Positions 1 through 5,623 of a stretch of 10,225 nucleotides of DNA are shown piece by piece. Position numbers and translations under genes: made by a program. A model generated the notes under the pieces. That model had not been told where the DNA came from and made no database searches. It saw only the letters and a program-made list of their open reading frames with translations. The stretch's first letter is position 1. Every line of letters starts with the position of its first letter. This stretch comes from a bacterium (GTDB lineage Bacteria; JAMCPX01): assembly GCA_021815065.1 (NCBI GenBank), contig JAKAHI010000022.1:1-10225 (forward strand), in the 5' to 3' direction.

Positions 1-413
1 AGGTAGATGTATGATTGCAGGCCCTTGAGGCTGCGGGTGGAAAAGACATCCTTGACAAAGCCTTCCATTGCCTGGGAACTGCCCGCGGTTGAGCCGAACG
101 AAACCCCGCAGGATGGAGATCCGATCTCTTCCTCGCTGATACCGGAGTCTGCGACTGCCTCCATCGCAGCCAGGGCAGCCAGAATGGAAACCCTGCCCAT
201 GCTCCGCCTGTAGTTCCGGGGGATCACCTTTTCATCTACATCACTGCACACACCGGCAACTCTTGTGCGGAGATGATCAATATCATTCCACTCCGGCATT
301 ATTCTTACCCCGCCCCGGCCGCTCTGAAGCGATTCCTTCATTGCCTTCAGCGTGTTTCCTATAGGAGACCGGAATCCGATACCGGTGACCACAACCCTTC
401 GTTTTTCAGACAT
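1..413 (-). CDS. 3-oxoacyl-ACP synthase (FabB/FabF-like ketosynthase), 5' part only
   Basis: The first 137 codons of a condensing enzyme are present, and the gene continues past the left edge. It starts at the ATG at 413. The purine-rich AAGGG just upstream is only a modest ribosome site. The protein opens with VVVTGIGFRSPIGN, the classic N-terminal strand and loop of KAS I/II enzymes. Further on are RRSMGRVS (about residues 68-75) and GVSFGSTAGSS (about 103-113), which match the thiolase-fold N-terminal half. The catalytic Cys and both His lie outside the window, so activity cannot be judged. Family knowledge: such enzymes do decarboxylative Claisen condensation of malonyl-ACP, and aryl polyene clusters usually carry several. 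The gene sits 61 bp after the acyltransferase and has its own strong promoter-like sequence. It could be an elongating ketosynthase or a decayed paralogue. The family call is firm. Confidence 0.9.
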   Translation of the reverse strand, partial: MSEKRRVVVTGIGFRSPIGNTLKAMKESLQSGRGGVRIMPEWNDIDHLRTRVAGVCSDVDEKVIPRNYRRSMGRVSILAALAAMEAVADSGISEEEIGSPSCGVSFGSTAGSSQAMEGFVKDVFSTRSLKGLQSYIY

Positions 414-449
414 TATTCCCTTCTTTTCCCTGCATTATTATTTCTTGAA

Positions 450-478
450 ATTTTAAGTAAAAAACGCATTTATGTCAA
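450..478 (-). promoter_or_regulatory. sigma70-like promoter before the left-edge ketosynthase
   Basis: Reading on the minus strand, TTGACA (478-473) is followed after exactly 17 bases by TAAAAT (455-450). That is a perfect -35 box and a 5-of-6 match to the -10 box. The expected start is near 443, giving a leader of about 30 nt before the ATG at 413. The -35 box overlaps the stop codon of the acyltransferase gene. Spacer sequence, spacing and leader length closely resemble the promoter before the first carrier protein (9900-9928). Confidence 0.6.
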
Positions 479-1293
479 TGGTTGGTATCGGCCGTGGAAT
501 TTTCCTCTACACCCAGTGCCGAGCGAAACATGGTTTCCACCATGGCTGCAACCTTGCGTTCTTCCTTCTCGTGAGGCGGAGGGATCGGCTCTAAAAACTC
601 GAGCCGGATAGAGGATGTTTCATACGGCGGGAAATACCAGCGGTCCTCGTGGGGCAGGAAAGGCGGTGTGTTCCTGATGAGTACCGGCTGAACAGGTGCC
701 TTGGCCAGTCTGGCAAGCTTGAACGCACCGGCCTTGAAGCGCAGCAGCCCGCCTTTCGGAGAGCGCGTGCCTTCCGGGAAGAGCATAAACTTATAGCCTT
801 TTCCCAGCACTTCCGCTGCGTTATTCGTGGTTACCGTTGCCGTTGCGGCATCCGCATTGCCGGTTGCGAAAATCCATCCTGCGAGTTTGAATAAATAAGC
901 CATCCCCAGTCTGGTACGAAGCGGTTGTTTGGCTATAAGGGACATTTTCGGAATATCGCGGATCAGGACGAGGACATCGAAAAGGCCCGGATGATTGGCT
1001 ATTACTACACAGGGTCCCTCCATAATCGTTCCCTTGTGAGGAAGCGTTTTGAGCAGTCCTCCCTTTTCCATAAGCCATAGCCACAGGACGACAAATCCCC
1101 GGTACACCTTCTGATTGCGAAATGGATCGGGCCCTGCAAGCCTATCGTACAGAAGCAGGAATGGCGTGATAAAATGTCCAAGGAGTATTGCGATACCGAA
1201 TACCGCAAACATCACCATCATATACAGGCCTTTCAGGAGCCGTATGATAATGTACCTCAGGGATGATTTAGAGGAAGAGGCTGTTCCGGTCAT
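475..1293 (-). CDS. PlsC-type lysophospholipid / glycerolipid acyltransferase (LPLAT family), membrane-anchored
   Basis: A 272-residue acyltransferase. After a short Ser-rich, basic N terminus there is a hydrophobic segment at about 21-48, likely an inner-membrane anchor. The PlsC catalytic motif HX4D reads NHPGLFD (His101, Asp106), and the second motif FPEGTRS lies at about 172-178; both are intact. Family knowledge: these enzymes move an acyl group from ACP, CoA or acyl-phosphate to a hydroxyl acceptor. Aryl polyene and flexirubin clusters often contain one that attaches the pigment acyl chain to a lipid. The ATG at 1293 is preceded directly by an in-frame TAG, so no longer start is possible. 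A weak GGTGAG precedes it. An 8-codon reading frame (ATG at 1317) overlaps the start as ATGA and could be a coupling relic. The gene is cut off from the upstream operon by the vapBC relic, so it may depend on that relic's promoter or on readthrough. Confidence 0.9.
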   Translation of the reverse strand: MTGTASSSKSSLRYIIIRLLKGLYMMVMFAVFGIAILLGHFITPFLLLYDRLAGPDPFRNQKVYRGFVVLWLWLMEKGGLLKTLPHKGTIMEGPCVVIANHPGLFDVLVLIRDIPKMSLIAKQPLRTRLGMAYLFKLAGWIFATGNADAATATVTTNNAAEVLGKGYKFMLFPEGTRSPKGGLLRFKAGAFKLARLAKAPVQPVLIRNTPPFLPHEDRWYFPPYETSSIRLEFLEPIPPPHEKEERKVAAMVETMFRSALGVEENSTADTNH

Positions 1294-1317
1294 CTACTCA
1301 CCGTCTTTTTGCTCATC

Positions 1318-1485
1318 TCAAATTTTCCTTATGACAGCATATCTTTCCGAGGTCTCCTCATCAATGCTAATTATGCTTACTCGTGGTGAGGAGATGAACT
1401 CCTCAAGAAAAGTCCTGTTCTTCTTTTCATGCTTTCCCATTACGAATCCAGCCAACAATTCGCCGATGTGATTCCTGTTACGTGT
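1318..1485 (-). pseudogene. vapC-like PIN-domain toxin remnant (middle part only)
   Basis: A 55-codon frame ends with TGA at 1318 and has no start codon of its own in a sensible place. It reads HIGELLAGFVMGKHEKKN, then FLEEFISSPRVSIISIDEE and SERYAVI. This matches the middle of VapC-type PIN ribonucleases: the (I/L)GELLxGF helix with the second acidic active-site residue, then the FLxSPRV strand and IDxETxxRYA helix. The N-terminal part with the first catalytic Asp and the C-terminal part with the later acidic residues are missing, so it cannot be an active toxin. It overlaps the antitoxin-like frame in another register, as expected from an internal deletion that joined the two genes. Recognition is from memory of the family, not from a search. 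Confidence 0.6.
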
Positions 1486-1595
1486 TCAAGTGATGAAATA
1501 AATGCCTTGTTAAGGCTTACTCCATTCCTTTTTGCCTCTTTGTTTATGATATTTTCAATTTGATTTGGGATACCCCTTATTGTGAGCTGTCTCAT
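1440..1595 (-). pseudogene. vapB-like ribbon-helix-helix antitoxin, truncated (51 codons)
   Basis: The frame starts MRQLTIRGIPNQIENIINK and continues KRNGVSLNKAFISSLEHVTG. This is the N-terminal DNA-binding ribbon-helix-helix half of a VapB/FitA-type antitoxin: one beta strand and two helices. After about residue 40 it runs into unrelated sequence (ITSANCWLDS) and stops. Intact relatives carry a further segment that neutralises the toxin, and that is absent here. The ATG at 1595 has AGGAGA three bases before it; an in-frame ATG at 1607 is the alternative start. An intact promoter and a 15-bp palindrome lie upstream, so a short DNA-binding peptide might still be made. It sits just after the toxin-side deletion junction and belongs to the same decayed module as the frame at 1318-1485. 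Confidence 0.6.
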
Positions 1596-1617
1596 GTATC
1601 TCCTCATAGTGGAATTA

Positions 1618-1632
1618 ATAGTGAATCACTAT
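1618..1632. promoter_or_regulatory. 15-bp palindrome, probable vapB operator
   Basis: ATAGTGA, one central base, then TCACTAT: perfect 7-bp arms. It lies just downstream of the -10 box and some 10 bp upstream of the antitoxin start codons. That is where ribbon-helix-helix antitoxins bind to repress their own promoters. The palindrome is directly visible; its role is inferred. Confidence 0.5.
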
Positions 1633-1638
1633 GATTCT

Positions 1639-1666
1639 ATTATTGCGTCTGAAGTGAGAAAGTCAA
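1639..1666 (-). promoter_or_regulatory. sigma70-like promoter of the vapBC relic
   Basis: TTGACT (1666-1661) is spaced 16 bases from AATAAT (1644-1639), each a 5-of-6 match to consensus. The predicted start falls at or inside the palindrome at 1618-1632. Because the relic lies directly before the acyltransferase gene, this promoter could now transcribe it. Confidence 0.5.
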
Positions 1667-1731
1667 GACTGTTATTACGTGCATCCATCTTTTCTATTCC
1701 GTACATTCCTGTCGATGCCTTGATGTCCTAT

Positions 1732-1803
1732 AGTGCCGGTAAAAAATAAAATTTCCAGACTGACACACTGCTGCCAGTGCATTCTGAGATAATGGCCGGC
1801 ACT
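1732..1803. repeat. 72-bp element bounded by 8-bp inverted repeats
   Basis: AGTGCCGG at 1732-1739 is matched perfectly in inverse by CCGGCACT at 1796-1803. Inside is a second inverted pair, CACTG (1766-1770) and CAGTG (1775-1779). This could be a structured RNA, a terminator region or a very small mobile-element scar. I see no flanking target duplication, and the outer arms are short enough to be chance. Confidence 0.3.
1741..1778 (-). terminator. Weak intrinsic-terminator candidate after the DAK2-DegV gene
   Basis: On the minus strand a 7-bp stem with one G-U pair (ACTGGCA / TGTCAGT, loop of 6, at 1778-1759) is followed about seven bases later by a U-rich run (TTTTATTTTTT, 1751-1741). The gap between stem and U-run is longer than usual, so the call is tentative. 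If real, it ends the operon that begins at the carrier proteins. Confidence 0.3.
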
Positions 1804-1912
1804 GAAAGAAAAGGGCGGGAAATGTTATGTTGCAAAAGATGAAGGCAGCTTTGATGAAAGGGTAAAAGAAAGGATTGGGTTAATGGTTGGCTGCTGTCCT
1901 TTTCGCTATGCA

Positions 1913-3634
1913 TTAGCGAGGGAGGAAGGCTATGCCCCAGGTTCCCGGGCCGGTGTGTACGCCGGTTGTAAGTGAAAGGGGCTGTACCGCGAGCTCTGCG
2001 TGCGGGAACCGTCCGTGTACCATAGCCGCAATATCGCTCTCTACCCATTCTTTATTGTCCGTGTACTCTATCATAATGAGCGGATGGTCCTCTGCGTGGA
2101 AAGCCTTTCCCAGTTTTTCCATGGCAAAGGCGATCTGGTCCTTTTTGTTCCGGACCACGGCTACCTTTTTTGCGCCTTCCGGCAGGGGGCTGACAACGGG
2201 TTTCATGCGCAGCATGTCTCCGAATACCGCGCTTGTCTTTGACAGGCGTCCCCCCGCAGCCAGGAAGTGGAGGGTGTCCAGAAAGATGTATTCCTCGCTG
2301 GAACTGACGGCGCGTGCCGCAAAATCCAGAACATCTTTTCCGGATGAAGCGGTCACTGCGTACTGTGAAGAAGCTGCTGCTATAATCCCCAGCCGGCCAG
2401 ATGCCGCTCCTGTGTCGATCACCTTCAGGCGGTCTTCGGGGTCGTGGTCTTTTTTCCAGTCCATGACAACACGGTAATTGCCGGTGAAAGCGGAACCAAC
2501 ACACAGGTACAGGGCAGTACCATAGAGGCTCACTAACTTCTCATAATGCTGGTGACGCTCGAACGTGGATGCCTGGGATGTGGTCACTTTAATACCCTCG
2601 CGCATGGCCTGATACAATTCGGCGCGATCGATATAGGTTTCCGGTGCATCTTTTGTACCCATGGTAATATAGCTTTCCAGCAGTGTTATACCGAGCTGTT
2701 TTGCATGGTCTCTTGTTATGCTGCCAGCGGCATCCGTTACGATATGGATCGCCTGGCTGATGCGCCCGGCAGAAAATGCCTTTGTCTGGGCTTCGAGATC
2801 ATCTGATGCCCACTGGATAATGCTGCCCTCGTGAGAAAGCGCGTTCCGTAGAGCGGACTGGTCTCTGGTATGAATATGTATCTTAATGCGGCCTCCATAT
2901 GTTTGCGACACAAGGCTTGCCCCGAGTGCAGAGAGCTCTTCGATAGATTGTGCGGATTTTTGTTCTCTCTTGTTTAATTGAACGACCGCATCAATGCAGG
3001 CGCCTGATTCTCCGGAGCCAGACCATGTTTCCTGTACCGTGAGGTATTCCCGGAAAAGGTCGTGCACAGGGGCAAATTGAGGGTCCTTTGTATACAGCGT
3101 GTTGAGGAATGCATCGAAAAAGATAAACATGCCCAACGCTCCGGAATCGACAACGTGTGCATTTTTGAGGACCGGCAGTGTCTGGGTTGTTTGCGATACC
3201 GCGGCCTGAAGTCTTTTCAGAATACCGGGTATCCATGTTCCCCGGTCATCTATTCTGGATTCCTTCAGGGCGTGGTTCAATTCGTCGAAGATACTCAGCA
3301 TCGTGCCAGGCCGGGGGTCCGCTATGGCATGCCATGCCCGTTGTGTCCCCGTTTCAACGGCCTGCGCAAACTGCCCGCTGTTTTCGTAGGACAAAAATCC
3401 GGTAAAAAATTGTGCGGCAATGTTTCCGGAGTTGCCGCGGGCCGAGACAAAGAGTTTTTCAACAATCGCAGATCGATCGCGGACCGGAGATTTCAGCGGC
3501 AAAAGACTGACCAGCAGGTTGCGGCCTGTGTCGCCGTCTGCAACGGGGAATACATTGATCCTGTCCAGAAGGTCTGCCCATACGGAGATCCGTTCGGTAC
3601 CAACCTGCAGTGCATGATAAAAATCATCGTTCAT
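1913..3634 (-). CDS. DAK2-DegV fusion protein, fatty-acid-kinase-like (FakA + FakB in one chain)
   Basis: A 573-residue two-part protein. Residues 1-180 are a DhaL/DAK2 ATP-binding domain: NVFPVADGDTGRN (27-39, with Asp33 and Asp35 as likely Mg2+ ligands), SARGNSGN (64-71) and GTMLSIFDEL (110-119). Residues 200-285 look like the FakA middle domain, and Cys213 with the HxH of KIHIHT (His253, His255) fits its zinc site. Residues 295-573 are a DegV/FakB lipid-binding domain: HIVTDAAGSI (297-306), TTSQAS (351-356), DTLHFLAAGGRLSK (453-466) and TGVHTGPGTWGIAF (557-570). Family knowledge: FakA phosphorylates a fatty acid held by FakB, giving acyl-phosphate. Here kinase and lipid binder are one chain, and a FakA-type C-terminal domain seems replaced by DegV. 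The start overlaps the thioesterase stop as ATGA. The lipid-kinase role and any aryl polyene or coumarate substrate are inference. Confidence 0.88.
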   Translation of the reverse strand: MNDDFYHALQVGTERISVWADLLDRINVFPVADGDTGRNLLVSLLPLKSPVRDRSAIVEKLFVSARGNSGNIAAQFFTGFLSYENSGQFAQAVETGTQRAWHAIADPRPGTMLSIFDELNHALKESRIDDRGTWIPGILKRLQAAVSQTTQTLPVLKNAHVVDSGALGMFIFFDAFLNTLYTKDPQFAPVHDLFREYLTVQETWSGSGESGACIDAVVQLNKREQKSAQSIEELSALGASLVSQTYGGRIKIHIHTRDQSALRNALSHEGSIIQWASDDLEAQTKAFSAGRISQAIHIVTDAAGSITRDHAKQLGITLLESYITMGTKDAPETYIDRAELYQAMREGIKVTTSQASTFERHQHYEKLVSLYGTALYLCVGSAFTGNYRVVMDWKKDHDPEDRLKVIDTGAASGRLGIIAAASSQYAVTASSGKDVLDFAARAVSSSEEYIFLDTLHFLAAGGRLSKTSAVFGDMLRMKPVVSPLPEGAKKVAVVRNKKDQIAFAMEKLGKAFHAEDHPLIMIEYTDNKEWVESDIAAMVHGRFPHAELAVQPLSLTTGVHTGPGTWGIAFLPR

Positions 3635-4056
3635 TGCTCGAGTCCAAGGGCATCGCAGATTTCCCGCGGGATTTTGTATTCAATGGTTCCTTCCGGCATT
3701 TTCAGCACAACCTGCTCCGTGCGTCCGGTGGTACACCTCTGACTGCCGGACTCCAGCATGATTTCGTAATCGATCACAATCTTTCTCTTTGCCTCCAAAA
3801 CCCGTGCAGTACATACAAACAGATCTCTGTACCGTAAGGGGCGAATAAATTTTACCGAGCCGCGGATGACAGGGAAAATGTACCCGTATTTTGCATAGAA
3901 GCCCTCGAGGTTTATGTGAAGGCTGTCGAACAAGCCGTCCCGAGCTGCCTCAAAATATTTAAAGTAGTGTCCATGCCAGACCACCTGCATGGGATCGACA
4001 TGGTGGAACGGCACCGTAAGTTTGATCGAGAACGACCGTACTGCCGGGGCTGTCAT
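3631..4056 (-). CDS. Hotdog-fold acyl thioesterase (4HBT / YbgC-FadM-like)
   Basis: A 141-residue protein with the 4HBT signature near the start: FHHVDPMQVVWHGHYFKYFE (17-36), followed by AAR. Asp21 is the expected catalytic carboxylate. Later parts (FIRPLRYRD, CTARVLEAKRKIVIDYEI) fit the long beta strands of the hotdog fold. I chose the ATG at 4056 because it overlaps the stop of the ammonia-lyase gene as ATGA and puts the Asp motif at the usual place. The frame is open to 4209, but that extension lies inside the lyase gene and looks nothing like the family. Its own stop overlaps the next start by ATGA, so lyase, thioesterase and kinase-like fusion are probably translated in step. Likely role: hydrolysing an acyl-ACP or acyl-CoA of the pathway to the free acid, or removing stalled chains. 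The exact substrate cannot be read from the sequence. Confidence 0.9.
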   Translation of the reverse strand: MTAPAVRSFSIKLTVPFHHVDPMQVVWHGHYFKYFEAARDGLFDSLHINLEGFYAKYGYIFPVIRGSVKFIRPLRYRDLFVCTARVLEAKRKIVIDYEIMLESGSQRCTTGRTEQVVLKMPEGTIEYKIPREICDALGLEQ

Positions 4057-5606
4057 AGTGCGGATACCAGCTCGGGAAGTGCATGGGCAAGGGCTTCGAT
4101 ATCTGCATCCATGGGACGGTCGTAAAGAGTTTCGTTTACTATTTTCCGGACTGCTTTTACCAATGACGCAAGTTTCGGCCTGCGGTCCAGCCCGCCCCGC
4201 AGTTCGCAAGCCTGGACAGAAGCCATGAGTTGTATAGCTACGACACGGCTGACGAGTTCACCCTGCAATGCTGCGTCACGGGCAGCTATGGTTCCCATGC
4301 TCACCTTGTCCTGATTATGGGATTCCGTTGATCGTGAGAATGATGACGCTGGCATGGTGTTCTTCAAAGCCTCGGCTGTCAAAGCAGAGGCAGTGATCTG
4401 CATGCCTTTAAACCCGTGATTGAGGAGCTGTTTTTCCCCTTTTGCTTTTACGAGATTCCCCGGCAGCTCACGGTTGAACCTCGGATCGACAAGGAGGGCC
4501 ATCTGCCGGTCTGCCATGTCCGCAACCGATGCAAGGGCGGTCTTCAGTGCATCCATAGCGAATGCTACATGTCCGCCGTAAAAATTCCCTCCCATAAACA
4601 TCTCTCCGTTGTCTCCGTCTGCAAGGGGGTTGTCATTAGCGCTGTTCACCTCACGGAATACCCATTGTTCGATCCATGCCAGGGCATCATAGAAGACACC
4701 GAGAATCTGGGGAGAACAACGTACGGAATAGGGGTCCTGCAGATCGTCCTCCCTGTTTGATTCCTGGGGGCAGTCCGTACAGGACAAAAGATTGCGCAGC
4801 CGCTCTCCGGTGAGAGACTGCCCGGGATGCGGTTTTGAATCGGTTACCGTAGCATGAAAATGCCGTTCATGACCCATGAGAGCGTGCAGTGAGAGTGCTG
4901 TTGCCGCCAGTGCCGCATCGGCAATAACCCGGCTCTTCTCGAGCGCGAGCACGGCAATCCCCGTCATCACGGATGTTCCGTTCATCATGCCGAGGGGTTC
5001 CTTCGGAAGGAAGCGGTAGGGTGATAGTCCGGCAAGGGAAAGTGCCTTGCCGGATCTCATCCTGCGTCCCTTGTACATAACCTCCCGGTCACCGGCAAGG
5101 CAGGCCGCAATATACGACATAGGGGTAAGGTCCCCGGATGCGCCGACAGAACCGAGGGACGGTACAAGAGGTGTTATGCCCTTATTGAGCAATGCTGCCA
5201 GAGCATGCAGAAGGTTCGTGGACACGCCGGAGTATCCGCGTGCAAAGCACGCCAGCCTGCATGCCATGGACGCGCGTGTTTCTTCTATGCCGAGGAAAGT
5301 GCCTGTTCCGCAGCCGTGGTATTTGATCAGATTATTGCCGAGCTCTTCCGTGTTATGTTTTTTTATCCTGTTGCCGCATGCCGCACCATATCCGGTCGTT
5401 ACTCCGTAAATAGGCTCATCGGCGTCAAGGGCGCGCTGCAGTACCTTTTTCGACCGGTCCATTCTGCCGGTAAAATTCTTTTTTTTGCTGATGGCCACAC
5501 GGGCTTTACCACGGGCAATAGCGGTAACCTGAGCAAGGGTGAGATCCCCTTCTCCGATAACGATTTCTTTTTGAGAAGCGCTGTTTCCCGAACGTATACT
5601 ATGCAT
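4053..5606 (-). CDS. MIO-dependent aromatic amino acid ammonia-lyase (HAL/PAL/TAL family)
   Basis: A 517-residue lyase of normal family length. The self-cyclising Ala155-Ser156-Gly157 in GSVGASGDLTP forms the MIO electrophile. Also present are the catalytic Tyr67 (YGVTTGYG), the MNGTSVMTG loop (208-216), YSVRCSPQ (293-300) and NSANDNP (321-327). Family knowledge: these enzymes remove ammonia from His, Phe or Tyr to give the 2,3-unsaturated acid. The selectivity pair after NNLIK is Tyr96-His97, unlike SH of histidine lyases, HL of many tyrosine lyases or FL of phenylalanine lyases. The later NQDKVSMG (431-438) is closer to tyrosine/phenylalanine lyases than to the NQEDHVSM of HutH. With carrier proteins and ketosynthases next to it, a coumarate or cinnamate starter is the best guess. 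The start at 5606 is backed by AAGGAG (5617-5612), and the gap to the upstream gene is 17 bp. Confidence 0.93.
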   Translation of the reverse strand: MHSIRSGNSASQKEIVIGEGDLTLAQVTAIARGKARVAISKKKNFTGRMDRSKKVLQRALDADEPIYGVTTGYGAACGNRIKKHNTEELGNNLIKYHGCGTGTFLGIEETRASMACRLACFARGYSGVSTNLLHALAALLNKGITPLVPSLGSVGASGDLTPMSYIAACLAGDREVMYKGRRMRSGKALSLAGLSPYRFLPKEPLGMMNGTSVMTGIAVLALEKSRVIADAALAATALSLHALMGHERHFHATVTDSKPHPGQSLTGERLRNLLSCTDCPQESNREDDLQDPYSVRCSPQILGVFYDALAWIEQWVFREVNSANDNPLADGDNGEMFMGGNFYGGHVAFAMDALKTALASVADMADRQMALLVDPRFNRELPGNLVKAKGEKQLLNHGFKGMQITASALTAEALKNTMPASSFSRSTESHNQDKVSMGTIAARDAALQGELVSRVVAIQLMASVQACELRGGLDRRPKLASLVKAVRKIVNETLYDRPMDADIEALAHALPELVSAL

Positions 5607-5611
5607 AACGA

Positions 5612-5617
5612 CTCCTT
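5612..5617 (-). promoter_or_regulatory. Ribosome binding site of the ammonia-lyase
   Basis: A clean AAGGAG lies five bases before the ATG at 5606. It fixes the lyase start and contrasts with the weak sites before the two genes upstream. Confidence 0.7.
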
Positions 5618-5623
5618 CGTTTG

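Larger units (their letters stand above)
1667..1912. other. Intergenic stretch with no recognisable gene
   Basis: About 245 bp between the end of the DAK2-DegV gene and the vapB promoter. I see no credible coding frame in it. It contains nested inverted repeats between 1732 and 1803 and an A-rich run at 1741-1751, annotated separately. Confidence 0.5.

Noticed and set aside
1317..1318. Start of an 8-codon gene (ATG at 1317) before the acyltransferase
   Set aside because: It is too short to support as a gene. It is mentioned only as a possible translational-coupling relic.
1728..2048. Minus-strand 106-codon frame crossing the end of the DAK2-DegV gene
   Set aside because: Half of it overlaps the conserved DegV C terminus in another register, and the rest is low-complexity with no recognisable motif.
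3062..3742. 226-codon plus-strand frame opposite the DAK2-DegV and thioesterase genes
   Set aside because: It is Cys/Arg-rich with no domain pattern and is antisense to two clearly conserved proteins. It is a shadow frame.
4057..4209. N-terminal extension of the thioesterase frame up to an ATG at 4209
   Set aside because: It lies wholly inside the ammonia-lyase gene and has no family-like sequence. The ATG at 4056 gives normal length and an ATGA overlap.
4053..5606. Histidine utilisation enzyme HutH
   Set aside because: No hut genes are nearby, the selectivity pair is YH rather than SH, and the NQDKVSMG segment is more like tyrosine/phenylalanine lyases.
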